This document shows positions 52,956 through 61,996 of a DNA stretch of 64,000 nt, one piece after another (position 1 is the first letter of the stretch; every line of letters starts with the position of its first letter). Where the stretch lies: assembly GCF_000375645.1 (NCBI RefSeq), contig NZ_AQWR01000001.1, positions 44,589 through 108,588 on the forward strand, in the 5' to 3' direction. The notes beneath the pieces were generated by a model. That model was not told where the DNA came from and ran no database searches. It saw only the letters and a list, made by a program, of their open reading frames with translations. The stretch comes from Porphyromonas bennonis DSM 23058 = JCM 16335. GTDB taxonomy: Bacteria > Bacteroidota > Bacteroidia > Bacteroidales > Porphyromonadaceae. Position numbers and translations under genes: made by a program.

Positions 52956-53960
52956 ATGAATATGGAATCAATCAAGATCGCCGGGAGACCTCTCCCCAAT
53001 ATGCCGTGGGAGGATCGTCCTCAGGGATGCAATGCCCCGCTATGGAGATATAGCAAGAATCCCATAATTGGTCGGCACGAGACCCTGACAAGCAACAGTA
53101 TATTCAATAGTGCCGTCGTCCCGTTCAGGGACGGATTTGCCGGTGTCTTCCGGTGCGACGACACCAATCGGAGGATGCGTCTCCACGTGGGGTTTAGCCG
53201 GGATGGGCTCTCCTGGGACATCTCTCCTGATAAGATAGACTTCCGGTGCGACATCCCCGAGGTGGGGGAGTGGGTCTATGGCTACGACCCTCGAGTGACA
53301 GAGATCGATGGTCGCTACTATGTCTCGTGGTGCAATGGCTACTATGGACCTACCATCGGAGTGGCGTGGACGGAGGACTTCGATACATTTCACCAGCTGG
53401 AGAATGCATTTCTGCCGTTTAATCGCAATGGCGTCTTCTTCCCTCGTAAGATCAATGGTCGCTACGCTATGCTGAGTCGTCCGAGTGACAACGGTCATAC
53501 TGCCTTTGGAGACATATTTTACAGCGAGTCGCCGGATCTCGAGTTCTGGGGACACCACCGACACGTGATGGCACCGGCGGACTTCGAGGTAAGTGCCTGG
53601 CAGTGTCTCAAGATCGGTGCAGGACCCATCCCCATCGAGACCTCGGAGGGCTGGCTGCTCATCTACCATGGTGTGCTCAGGAGCGCCAATGGATATGTAT
53701 ACGCTTTCGGCTCTGCTCTCCTTGATAAGGATCAGCCTTGGAAGGTGACTGCACGGAGTGGGGCATACCTTATCTCTCCGCAGGAGCTTTATGAGTGTGT
53801 CGGGGATGTCCCCAATGTCTGCTTCCCCTGTGCAGCTATTCATGATCCGGATAGCGGACGGATAGCCGTCTACTACGGATGTGCCGACTCCGTCACGGGT
53901 CTCGCCTTTGGCTATATACCGGAGATTATTGACTTTACTCGGAGGACAAACATTCTGTAG
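52956..53960 (+). CDS. GH130 beta-mannoside phosphorylase (Man-beta-1,4-GlcNAc type likely)
   Basis: 334-residue five-bladed beta-propeller enzyme. Family marks: [40 protein letters not shown] carrying the conserved catalytic Asp in YDPRV, LIYHGV near the C-terminal third, and [18 protein letters not shown]130 enzymes split beta-mannosides with phosphate, releasing mannose 1-phosphate. The YDPR and [11 protein letters not shown] forms resemble, from memory, the Bacteroides enzyme acting on the Man-GlcNAc core of N-glycans. Start at 52956 directly on the MFS stop; an ATG 6 nt later is an alternative. Last gene of the run that starts at sdaA. Confidence 0.88.
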   Translation: MNMESIKIAGRPLPNMPWEDRPQGCNAPLWRYSKNPIIGRHETLTSNSIFNSAVVPFRDGFAGVFRCDDTNRRMRLHVGFSRDGLSWDISPDKIDFRCDIPEVGEWVYGYDPRVTEIDGRYYVSWCNGYYGPTIGVAWTEDFDTFHQLENAFLPFNRNGVFFPRKINGRYAMLSRPSDNGHTAFGDIFYSESPDLEFWGHHRHVMAPADFEVSAWQCLKIGAGPIPIETSEGWLLIYHGVLRSANGYVYAFGSALLDKDQPWKVTARSGAYLISPQELYECVGDVPNVCFPCAAIHDPDSGRIAVYYGCADSVTGLAFGYIPEIIDFTRRTNIL

Positions 53961-54014
53961 TAAAGAGTAAGGAGGTTTCTGATCGGAGAGAGATCCTGTC
54001 CATCTGCGTCGATT

Positions 54015-54096
54015 CTATTACCGGTATTAGTTGCGACTAATGTCGGTATTAGTATTCGCTATTACCGGTAATAGATTTCTCTAATACCGATATTAG
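54015..54096. repeat. Palindrome array F (4 units, 22-bp period)
   Basis: Units at 54015-54030 (CTATTACCGGTATTAG), 54037-54052 (CTAATGTCGGTATTAG), 54059-54074 (CTATTACCGGTAATAG) and 54081-54096 (CTAATACCGATATTAG), with spacers TTGCGA, TATTCG and ATTTCT. The GTCGGT centre of unit 2 matches unit 2 of array C. The right edge lies 80 bp before the rpsU -7 box. Confidence 0.95.
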
Positions 54097-54152
54097 TTTG
54101 GAGCCTCTTTGTGACTCACGATGGCAGAGTGTGTCAAATCAGGGGAATAGTA

Positions 54153-54183
54153 TTGGGAAACCCGATTAAATAGGTTACCTTTG
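54153..54183 (+). promoter_or_regulatory. rpsU promoter
   Basis: TTG (54153-54155), 20-bp spacing, TACCTTTG (54176-54183): exact Bacteroidota promoter, leader about 45 nt. Confidence 0.85.
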
Positions 54184-54233
54184 CAGGCGAAACGGGGACG
54201 TATGGATCCCCGTGGACATTGAAATATATCTAT

Positions 54234-54428
54234 ATGATCATTGTACCAGTAAGCCAGGGCGAGAATATCGAGCGCGCCCTGAAGAGATTCAAGAGGAAGT
54301 TTGACCGCACAGGCACCATGCGCCGTCTGCGCGATAATCGCAACTTCCGCAAGCCATCCGACGTTCGCCGTCGTAAGATGGAGAAGGCTCGCTACGTGGA
54401 GAATATGCGTAGAGAGATGATGGAGTGA
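54234..54428 (+). CDS. rpsU: 30S ribosomal protein S21
   Basis: 64 residues from the ATG at 54234 (MIIVPVSQGENIERALK); an upstream in-frame ATG at 54219 adds five non-conserved residues. Basic, helical S21 pattern (LKRFKRKFDRTGTMRRLRD, RRRKMEKARYVENMRRE). S21 in the 30S subunit affects Shine-Dalgarno interaction; Bacteroidota ribosomes are known for hiding the anti-Shine-Dalgarno, with bS21 taking part. Single-gene unit with promoter and terminator. Confidence 0.97.
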   Translation: MIIVPVSQGENIERALKRFKRKFDRTGTMRRLRDNRNFRKPSDVRRRKMEKARYVENMRREMME

Positions 54429-54498
54429 TACTTGCCTATCACACGAGGTGAGTAGACCATGTAGAATATAATATAGCACTGAGGAGGTGTAAAGTATA

Positions 54499-54535
54499 GA
54501 GAGACAGCGGTAAGTTACCGTTGTCTCTCATTTTT
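54499..54535 (+). terminator. rpsU terminator
   Basis: 15-bp stem (54499-54513 with 54515-54529, one G-U pair) then A and five T. Confidence 0.85.
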
Positions 54536-54613
54536 CTTAGCTCGGCCGGGATAATATCTTGGATAATTGAGCTTTTGTATTGGGATTAGGCTTCTCTTAA
54601 TGGGAAATATTTG

Positions 54614-54621
54614 TAAGTTTG
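54614..54621 (+). promoter_or_regulatory. Possible -7 box of the V-type ATPase operon
   Basis: TAAGTTTG, a full TAnnTTTG match, 71 nt before the first ATPase gene; no well-spaced TTG. A small CGTGGA/TCCACG hairpin (54633-54648) lies in the leader. The 264-bp gap has no palindrome array. Confidence 0.5.
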
Positions 54622-54692
54622 CTAACATTATGCGTGGAGTTGTCCACGTAGAGTATGAAAATCAGTTAAGCAACTATATCGAGTGAGTTTGT

Positions 54693-55307
54693 ATGGACGA
54701 CAAAGTACAAGAGCTGGCGAGTAAGATCTATAAGGATGGCATCGCCAAGGCTGACTCTCGCGCAGAGGAGATCGTAGCAGCAGCAGAGGAGAAGAGAGAC
54801 AAGATCCTTGCTGAGGCAGAGGCCAAGGCTAAGGAGATTTTATCCAGAGCAGAGAGCGAGGTGGCCGGCCTCCGTGAGCGCTCCCTTAGGGAGCTTCAGC
54901 TCTCGGCTGATCGTGCCGCTGATGCGCTGAGGACGGAGATCGGTGATATGATCAATGACCGTGCCGTCAGCAAGGGGATTGACCAGGCATTTGCCGATCC
55001 TGAGAGACTCTACGATGTAGTGCTGAGACTATGCCAGAAGCTTTTCGACGAGGGAAGCAATAGCGTCACCGTATCTACTGAGGATGGTGAGGCTCTCCGT
55101 AAGTACTTTATGAACCATGCCGCCGGGATCCTTGAGAAGGGACTTGAGATCAAGAGTGTCCAGGGTAGGGCAGCCTCTTTTGCCATCGCCCCTGCCGATA
55201 AGGGCTACGAGGTCGTGGTAAGCAAGGAGGCTCTGACGGAGTACTTCAAGGACTTTATGCGTCCTCAGCTTCGGGAGGCTCTCTTTACGACACCTGACAA
55301 GGAGTGA
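54693..55307 (+). CDS. atpE: V-type ATP synthase/ATPase subunit E
   Basis: 204 residues: a long N-terminal charged helix (about 10-85, rich in Ala, Glu, Lys, Arg) that forms the peripheral stalk, then a small globular alpha/beta domain binding the A/B head. No membrane segment. First gene of the seven-gene operon; the next starts 6 nt after its stop. Assignment rests on the stalk-plus-globular layout and on position. Confidence 0.85.
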   Translation: MDDKVQELASKIYKDGIAKADSRAEEIVAAAEEKRDKILAEAEAKAKEILSRAESEVAGLRERSLRELQLSADRAADALRTEIGDMINDRAVSKGIDQAFADPERLYDVVLRLCQKLFDEGSNSVTVSTEDGEALRKYFMNHAAGILEKGLEIKSVQGRAASFAIAPADKGYEVVVSKEALTEYFKDFMRPQLREALFTTPDKE

Positions 55308-55313
55308 TCCTCT

Positions 55314-56228
55314 ATGGCTGAGTATTATGCCTTAGGAGCAGGTCTGCCGACACTGAGACCGGAGATAGGGAAAAATCCTCCGCTTACTCCCTGGGAGTAT
55401 GTGGAGACTCTGCGCGGGCAGCTTAGCCGCAGAGACAACCAGCTCCTGGATCTTCTGCTCCTCAGTGAGGACAATAGGGCACTGGTAGCACTGCTCTACG
55501 ATCGACCGATCCCCGACCCACAGACTCCATACGTGGTGGGACAGGATGAGCTGCGCAGATTGATCACCGCCGCGGAGAGAGGTATGGTTACCTCTGAGAT
55601 GGTAGGCGAGGAGCTGCACTTTGATCCGAAGACCTATCCCTCCTACCTGGTGGACTTTATGTATGAGTATCGCCACGATCAGGAGATCGACCGCCCGGCA
55701 GAGCACTTCTATGAGGATATCTTAGATAATTATTACTTCCGCTACGTTATGGAGCGGGGGGATAAGTTTGTCCGCACCTGGGTTCGCTTCGATCGATCCA
55801 TTCGCCTTGTGCTGGCAGCCATCACTATCAAGCGTCACGACCTCGACGCTCGTAGGCTGATCGTCGGGGATAGTGACCTGGTGCGTCTTCTGAGGAGTGG
55901 CAACTGGCACGATATCACTTTCCTCGAGGAGGGAGAGGTGGTGCAGCAAGTGCTGCAGATATCAGAGGAGCAGGATCTCTCTGTGAGGGAGCATCGGATA
56001 GATCAGCTCAAGTGGGATTACTTAGACAGTCTCACCTTTGCTGACACATTCTCCATAGATACCATGCTCGCCTATCTGCTCAAGCTGCAGATGCTGAGCC
56101 GCTGGAGCTCGCTCGACGCAGAGATGGGCAAGAGTCGCTTCAGGGAGATTATGGATCAGCTCAATCACGAGAGTCGGTCTGACCTGGAGAAGTTTCGGGC
56201 AGAGGCCAAGAAACATAACCGTCTCTAA
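55314..56228 (+). CDS. DUF2764 protein, probable V-type ATPase subunit C equivalent
   Basis: 304-residue soluble, mostly helical protein. The opening MAEYYALGAGLPTL and the helical repeat style (YLVDFMYEYRHDQEIDRPAEHF, DNYYFRYVMERG) match DUF2764, which Bacteroidota carry in place of a recognisable subunit C between E and A. The family-C-like role, linking the central stalk to the membrane ring, is inferred from position and fold type. 6 nt after atpE and 36 nt before atpA. Confidence 0.8.
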   Translation: MAEYYALGAGLPTLRPEIGKNPPLTPWEYVETLRGQLSRRDNQLLDLLLLSEDNRALVALLYDRPIPDPQTPYVVGQDELRRLITAAERGMVTSEMVGEELHFDPKTYPSYLVDFMYEYRHDQEIDRPAEHFYEDILDNYYFRYVMERGDKFVRTWVRFDRSIRLVLAAITIKRHDLDARRLIVGDSDLVRLLRSGNWHDITFLEEGEVVQQVLQISEEQDLSVREHRIDQLKWDYLDSLTFADTFSIDTMLAYLLKLQMLSRWSSLDAEMGKSRFREIMDQLNHESRSDLEKFRAEAKKHNRL

Positions 56229-56264
56229 GCTTTGGGATAGACAATAATAAAAAACGATATATAG

Positions 56265-58058
56265 ATGAAAACTACAGGTAAGGTGGTAGGGTTGGTCTCC
56301 AACCTGGTGACTGTAGAGGTAGATGGTCCGGTCGCACAGAATGAGATCTGCTTCGTCATCCTCGATGATGGCTCGGAGCTGATGTCTGAGGTCATCAAGA
56401 TCGAGGGGATCTTGGTGGATGTGCAGGTCTATGAGAGTACTCGTGGGCTGAAGATCGGTGATCAGGTCCGATTTGAGCAACATATGCTCGAGGTGACCCT
56501 CGGTCCGGGACTGCTCTCTAAGAACTTTGATGGTCTCCAGAATGATCTGGATAAGATGACCGGACTCTTCCTCAAGCGTGGAGAGTATACTGATCCGCTT
56601 GATCGGGATAAGAAGTGGGACTACGAGCCGACTGCTAAGGTAGGCGACACTGTCGAGGCCGGATCCTGGATTGGTCTTGTGGAGGAGAATCACCAGCCCC
56701 ATAGGATTATGGTTCCCTTTACATTCAAGGGCACGTATACGGTGAAGAAGCTCACGCCCAAGGGACAATATACTGTGGACGACGAGATGGCTGTGCTGAC
56801 GGACGAGAGTGGGGTGGATCACTCCATCACCATGACTCAGAAGTGGCCGGTCCGTCAGTCCGTACCCTGCTACGTAGATAAGCCAAGACCCTTTAAGCTA
56901 CTGGAGACAGGGATCCGCTGTATCGATATCTCCAATCCTATGGTAGAGGGTGGTACCGGGTTTATCCCCGGGGCCTTTGGTACCGGTAAGACGGTCCTCC
57001 AACACGCCATTTCGGAGCAGGCCGAGGCGGATATCGTGATTATGGCTGCGTGCGGTGAGCGAGCCAATGAGGTGGTCGAGATCTTCAAGGAATTCCCCGA
57101 GCTCGAGGATCCTCATACAGGTCGCAAGCTGATGGAGCGCACGATCATCATCGCCAATACCTCCAATATGCCGGTGTCGGCTCGTGAGGCCTCAGTCTAC
57201 ACCGCTATGACGATCGCCGAGTACTACCGAACGATGGGTCTGAAGGTGCTGCTGATGGCCGACTCCACTTCTCGCTGGGCTCAGGCACTCCGTGAGATGT
57301 CCAATCGTATGGAGGAGCTGCCTGGACCCGATGCCTTCCCTATGGACCTCTCGGCTACTATTTCTGCCTTCTATGCACGTGCCGGCTATGTCCACCTGAA
57401 GAATGGCAAGACCGGATCGATCACCTTCATCGGTACTGTTTCTCCTGCCGGTGGTAACCTTAAGGAGCCGGTGACGGAGAATACTCAGAAGGTGGCACGC
57501 TGCTTCTACGCTCTCCAGCAGGATCGCGCAGACAAGAAGCGCTACCCGGCAGTCAATCCTATCGACTCTTACTCGAAGTATCTGGAGTACCCGGAGTTTC
57601 AGAAGTATGTTGCTGAGGCTGCGTCTCCTGACTGGCTGGAGATGGTTGGCCAGATCAAGCAACGTATGCGTCAGGGACTCGAGATCGCTGAGCAGATCAA
57701 TATCCTCGGTGATGACGGTGTGCCTGTGGACTACCACGTCACATTCTGGAAGTCGGAGCTGATCGACTTCGTCATTCTACAGCAGGATGCCTTTGACGCC
57801 ATCGATGCTATGTGTCCTCTGGAGCGTCAGCAGGAGATGCTGGCTCTAGTGATAGACATCTGCGAGAGTGACCTTGCATTTGAGGACTTCAATGAGGTCT
57901 CCGTCTTTTTCAAGGAGCTGATTAACGAGCTGAGGCAGATGAATTACTCCGAGTTCCGTAGCGAGGACTACAATAAGTATCGCGAGCGGGCTAAGAAGAT
58001 GGTGGAGACACGTCTGGCGGACAAGTCCCGCGCTGTACAGGAAACGGCTAACGCCTAA
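56265..58058 (+). CDS. atpA: V-type ATP synthase/ATPase subunit A (catalytic)
   Basis: 597 residues. Catalytic head subunit; Walker A is GAFGTGKTVL near residue 240. The A-type insertion (non-homologous region, about 110-200, with DRDKKWDYEPTAKVGDTVEAG) separates it from F-type beta subunits. Walker B-like VLLMADSTSRWAQALREMSNRMEELPG follows. Complete, with standard length. Confidence 0.97.
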   Translation: MKTTGKVVGLVSNLVTVEVDGPVAQNEICFVILDDGSELMSEVIKIEGILVDVQVYESTRGLKIGDQVRFEQHMLEVTLGPGLLSKNFDGLQNDLDKMTGLFLKRGEYTDPLDRDKKWDYEPTAKVGDTVEAGSWIGLVEENHQPHRIMVPFTFKGTYTVKKLTPKGQYTVDDEMAVLTDESGVDHSITMTQKWPVRQSVPCYVDKPRPFKLLETGIRCIDISNPMVEGGTGFIPGAFGTGKTVLQHAISEQAEADIVIMAACGERANEVVEIFKEFPELEDPHTGRKLMERTIIIANTSNMPVSAREASVYTAMTIAEYYRTMGLKVLLMADSTSRWAQALREMSNRMEELPGPDAFPMDLSATISAFYARAGYVHLKNGKTGSITFIGTVSPAGGNLKEPVTENTQKVARCFYALQQDRADKKRYPAVNPIDSYSKYLEYPEFQKYVAEAASPDWLEMVGQIKQRMRQGLEIAEQINILGDDGVPVDYHVTFWKSELIDFVILQQDAFDAIDAMCPLERQQEMLALVIDICESDLAFEDFNEVSVFFKELINELRQMNYSEFRSEDYNKYRERAKKMVETRLADKSRAVQETANA

Positions 58059-58071
58059 GGGTAGACTGATT

Positions 58072-59427
58072 ATGACTAAGAAAGCATTCCAAAAGATATA
58101 CACCCACATCTCCGACATCACCAAGGCAACCTGCTCTCTGCGTGCTACCGGTGTGGGTAACGATGAGCTCGCTCTCATCGATGGTCGTGTGGCTCAGGTC
58201 GTCCGACTCGAGGACGATGTGGTGACGCTGCAGGTCTTCTCCGGCACGGAAGGCATCCCGACTAATGCCGAGGTGACTTTCCTCGGTAAAGCTCCCGCCC
58301 TAAAGGTGGGCAACTCTCTCACCGGACGCTTCATGAATGCGTACGGAGAGCCTATCGATGACGGTCCGATCGTTGAGGGCGAGGAGGTAGAGATCGGAGG
58401 ACCGTCCGTGAATCCGGTCCGTCGTGAGCAGCCCTCAGAGCTCATTACGACCGGTATCTCAGGTATCGACCTCAATAACACTCTCGTGACGGGACAGAAG
58501 ATTCCCTTCTTTGCTGACCCGGATCAGCCCTACAATGAGGTGATGGCAACCGTGGCGATGCGCGCTGAGTCCGACAAGATCATCCTTGGCGGTATGGGAC
58601 TGACGAATGACGACTACCTCTACTTCCGCAATACCTTTGCAGAGGCAGGCGCACTCGATCGTATTGTCTCCTTTATCAATACCACTGAGGACTCGTCCAT
58701 CGAGCGGGTACTGATCCCTCATATGGCTCTCACAGCAGCGGAGTACTTCGCTGTGGAGAAGAATGAGAAGGTGCTTGTCCTCCTAACGGATATGACCAAC
58801 TACGCTGATGCGCTGGCCATTGTCTCCAATAAGATGGACCAGATCCCCTCTAAGGACTCTATGCCCGGCTCCCTCTACTCCGACCTTGCGAAGGTCTATG
58901 AGAAGGCTGCCCAGTTCCCCTCCGGCGGCTCCATCACTATCATCGCCGTGACGACGCTCTCGGGTGGAGACATCACCCACGCAGTTCCGGATAACACCGG
59001 ATACATTACCGAGGGACAGCTCTATCTCCGCACCGACAGCACTATTGGCAAGGTGATCGTAGACCCCTTCCGCTCACTCTCTCGACTGAAGCAGCAGGTG
59101 ATCGGGAAGAAGACCCGCGAGGATCACCCACAGGTGATGAATGCCGGAGTTCGTCTCTTCGCCGATGCGTCCAATGCTCAGACCAAGCTGGAGAACGGAT
59201 TTGACCTCACTGACTACGACGAGCGTACGCTCGACTTCGCCAAGGAGTATGCCAATGACCTCCTCGCCATCGACGTCAATATCAATACCACAGAGATGCT
59301 CGATACGGCATGGCGCCTTTTCGCTCGGCACTTTACACCTGCCGAGGTGGCGATCAAGCAGTCTCTTGTCGACAAGTACTGGCCACAGGATGTAGAGATG
59401 GTCGGTCACTCCGAGGAGGAAGAGTAA
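58072..59427 (+). CDS. atpB: V-type ATP synthase/ATPase subunit B (regulatory)
   Basis: 451 residues alternating with A in the head. It keeps the RecA-like fold (TGISGIDLNNTLVTGQKIPFF) but lacks a P-loop, as expected for B. VLVLLTDMTNYADALAIVSNKMDQIPSKDSMPGSLYSDL region is typical, followed by GSITIIAVTTLSGGDITHAVPDNTGY. 13 nt after atpA. Confidence 0.97.
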   Translation: MTKKAFQKIYTHISDITKATCSLRATGVGNDELALIDGRVAQVVRLEDDVVTLQVFSGTEGIPTNAEVTFLGKAPALKVGNSLTGRFMNAYGEPIDDGPIVEGEEVEIGGPSVNPVRREQPSELITTGISGIDLNNTLVTGQKIPFFADPDQPYNEVMATVAMRAESDKIILGGMGLTNDDYLYFRNTFAEAGALDRIVSFINTTEDSSIERVLIPHMALTAAEYFAVEKNEKVLVLLTDMTNYADALAIVSNKMDQIPSKDSMPGSLYSDLAKVYEKAAQFPSGGSITIIAVTTLSGGDITHAVPDNTGYITEGQLYLRTDSTIGKVIVDPFRSLSRLKQQVIGKKTREDHPQVMNAGVRLFADASNAQTKLENGFDLTDYDERTLDFAKEYANDLLAIDVNINTTEMLDTAWRLFARHFTPAEVAIKQSLVDKYWPQDVEMVGHSEEEE

Positions 59428-59449
59428 TCCCGGTGAGTATGACTGAGGT

Positions 59450-60094
59450 ATGGCTGTAAAGTTTCAATACAACAAGACCTCCCTCCAGAGGCAGAAAAAG
59501 GATCTCCAGCTCCGAGAACGGATCCTCCCTACGATCAAGAGTAAGGAGAGTGCGCTTCGTCTCGAGGTACGACGGGTCAAGAAAGAAGTCGAGGATCTCG
59601 AGGCTCAGGTAGAGCAGAGCATTGAGAACTTTGACACCATGACCGCTCTCTGGAGTGAGTTTGATCCCTCTCTCGTCCGAGTGGAGGACGTTCATCTCGA
59701 GACCCGTAAGGTGGCCGGTATTCCCGTACCGGTGCTGGGAGAGGTAGACTTTGAGGTGCGCCCGTTTAGTCTCCTCAATACCCCCTCCTGGTACATGGAG
59801 GGCACCCAGCTGATCAAGGATCTCGCGACAGTGGGCATCCAGGCAGAGGTCGGACGTCTGGAGCTGGACATCCTGCAGCATGCCAGACGTAAGACGACGC
59901 AGAAGGTCAACCTCTTCGAGAAAGTTCAGATCCCCGGTCTAAAGGAGGCGATCCTGAAGATCAAGCGCTATCTCGAGGATGAAGAATCGCTCTCCAAGGC
60001 GTCTCAGAAGATCATGCGTGCTCATCTCGATGAGGAGAAGGAGAAGCGCCGTAACGCCATGGAGGCAGAATCAGAAAAGGAAGCAATAGTATGA
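59450..60094 (+). CDS. atpD: V-type ATP synthase/ATPase subunit D (central stalk)
   Basis: 214 residues. Two long antiparallel helices at the ends (KFQYNKTSLQRQKKDLQLRE; KRYLEDEESLSKASQKIMRA) flank a shorter middle region, the coiled-coil rotor design. NKTSL near the N-terminus is a family mark. Its stop overlaps the start of the subunit I gene (ATGA). Confidence 0.93.
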   Translation: MAVKFQYNKTSLQRQKKDLQLRERILPTIKSKESALRLEVRRVKKEVEDLEAQVEQSIENFDTMTALWSEFDPSLVRVEDVHLETRKVAGIPVPVLGEVDFEVRPFSLLNTPSWYMEGTQLIKDLATVGIQAEVGRLELDILQHARRKTTQKVNLFEKVQIPGLKEAILKIKRYLEDEESLSKASQKIMRAHLDEEKEKRRNAMEAESEKEAIV

Positions 60095-61947
60095 TAGAGA
60101 CGATGAATAAGTACTCGTTTCTGGTCTTTGAGCCGGAGTACGAGGCGTTCCTACAGAAATTGCGCTCCTTAGGCGTGATCCATGTCCGACAGAATAAGGA
60201 TCCCAACGAGCTCGACCGCATCAGAGAGGTAAAGGCTCGACAGGACGAGTTGGCCGATCTGCGTAAGAGCCTCGGCTTCCTCATGGACCAGCATCCCTTA
60301 CAGAAGGATCAGACCCCTGAGGATATCCGTCACATAGACTTCCCTCAGGATACCCTGACGGACTACGCCACATATCGGAGCCAGATCAGTGACCTTGACT
60401 CTCGTATCAAGGAAAAGTCGAGGATCCTCTCTGACCTAAAGTCCCAGGAGCATGAGCTCTCATACTGGGGCGACTTCGACCCGACTCTGATCTCTAAGCT
60501 GAGGGCTAAGGGGGTCCATATGACCTTCTGGACTGTCCTCTCTCAGAGGTACAATAAGGAGTGGGAGGAGCTCTACCACGCACAGATTATCCAGACTGCC
60601 GGTCGCTCCACCTACTTCGTCACCATCACCTCCGAGGACGAGCCGGAGCCTGAGCTCGAGTTTGCCGAGCAGGTTCATCTACCCGACCGATCTATTAGTT
60701 CGCTTAGGGTTGAGAGACAGAGTGTGGAGGAGGACCTGAAGCTCCTGACAGACTCCAAGCTCTATCTCGCTTATCACGATCAGATACTTGACCGGCAGGA
60801 GGCCCGTCTCGCCGATACCTACCAGATGGACAATGCCTACTATCAGGCGGATCGCCTCTATGACGACCGACTGATGGTGCTGGAGGGCTATGTCCCCGCC
60901 AAGCAGGATGCCGCCATGCAGGCAGCGCTCTCAGAGGAGGGGATCGCCTATGTCCAGGAGGAAATTGTCCATGGGGAGAATGTGCCCATCAAGCTCTCCA
61001 ATAATCGCTACGCCAGGGCCTTTGAGCCTCTGGTAAAGATGTTCTCGCTCCCTAATTACTGGGAGTTTGACCCGACGCCCTTCATTGCGCCCTTCTTCAT
61101 GCTCTTCTTCGGAATGTGCTCTGGGGATGCAGGATATGGGCTGGTGGTGCTGATCCTGGCAACGATCTTTAAGCGCAAGGTGGGCGAGAGTGCCAAGATG
61201 TACCTCGAGCTCTTCCAGTGGCTCGGTGGAGCCAGTGTGGTAATGGGATTCCTTGCTGGTACCTTCTTTGGCATCTCACTCGTCGAGGTTCCCTTCCTCA
61301 GTTCGATCAAGGACTTCTTCCTCTCGTCGGATAACCTGATGGTGATCTCCCTGGCACTGGGACTTGTCCAAATCCTATTTGCAAAGTATGTGGCAGCCTT
61401 CAAGGTGAGACACCAGAGCGGCACTCGCGCCTCGCTCGCCAGCTTTGCCTGGCCGACTATGGTGATCTTCATCGGACTTGTGGTTGGATTGCCCGCCCTC
61501 AGCATTCAGCTACCACAGTGGCTTGAGTACGCTCTCTGGGGTGTCGTGGGGCTCTGTGTCTTCGCAGTCTTCTTCCTCAATTCTCCGGGCAAGAACGTCT
61601 TTGTCAATCTTGGTAAAGGACTGTGGGATACCTACAATACCGCGTCAGGGCTTCTCGGAGATACGCTCTCCTATATCCGCCTCTTCGCCATCGGTCTGAC
61701 GGGCGGTATCCTCGGTGGGGTCTTCAATACCCTCACTGAGACCGTCACCGCCTCTATGCCCATCTGGGCAGCGATCCCGGTAGGACTGCTGATTCTCGCC
61801 TTTGGTCACGGACTCAATTTCTGCCTAACGATGATCAGCTCGCTTGTCCACCCAGTCCGACTGACCTATGTGGAGTACTTCAATAACTCCGAGTACGAGG
61901 GCGGGGGCACACCTTACTCTCCGATCGAGGAGAAGGTCTCCAAGTGA
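60091..61947 (+). CDS. atpI: V-type ATP synthase/ATPase subunit I (membrane stator)
   Basis: 618 residues: about 310 cytoplasmic N-terminal residues with coiled coils (LDSRIKEKSRILSDLKSQEH), then seven or so TM helices. FDPTPFIAPFFMLFFGMCSGDAGYGLVVL is the conserved first TM pair. The essential Arg of the ion path lies in LSYIRLFAIGLTGG near 529. The C-terminus VRLTYVEYFNNSEYEGGG is typical. Carries ions past the K ring. Confidence 0.95.
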   Translation: MIETMNKYSFLVFEPEYEAFLQKLRSLGVIHVRQNKDPNELDRIREVKARQDELADLRKSLGFLMDQHPLQKDQTPEDIRHIDFPQDTLTDYATYRSQISDLDSRIKEKSRILSDLKSQEHELSYWGDFDPTLISKLRAKGVHMTFWTVLSQRYNKEWEELYHAQIIQTAGRSTYFVTITSEDEPEPELEFAEQVHLPDRSISSLRVERQSVEEDLKLLTDSKLYLAYHDQILDRQEARLADTYQMDNAYYQADRLYDDRLMVLEGYVPAKQDAAMQAALSEEGIAYVQEEIVHGENVPIKLSNNRYARAFEPLVKMFSLPNYWEFDPTPFIAPFFMLFFGMCSGDAGYGLVVLILATIFKRKVGESAKMYLELFQWLGGASVVMGFLAGTFFGISLVEVPFLSSIKDFFLSSDNLMVISLALGLVQILFAKYVAAFKVRHQSGTRASLASFAWPTMVIFIGLVVGLPALSIQLPQWLEYALWGVVGLCVFAVFFLNSPGKNVFVNLGKGLWDTYNTASGLLGDTLSYIRLFAIGLTGGILGGVFNTLTETVTASMPIWAAIPVGLLILAFGHGLNFCLTMISSLVHPVRLTYVEYFNNSEYEGGGTPYSPIEEKVSK

Positions 61948-61996
61948 TATATTATTCTTGACAAAACAATAACAAACTCAATAAGTAAATCAATTT

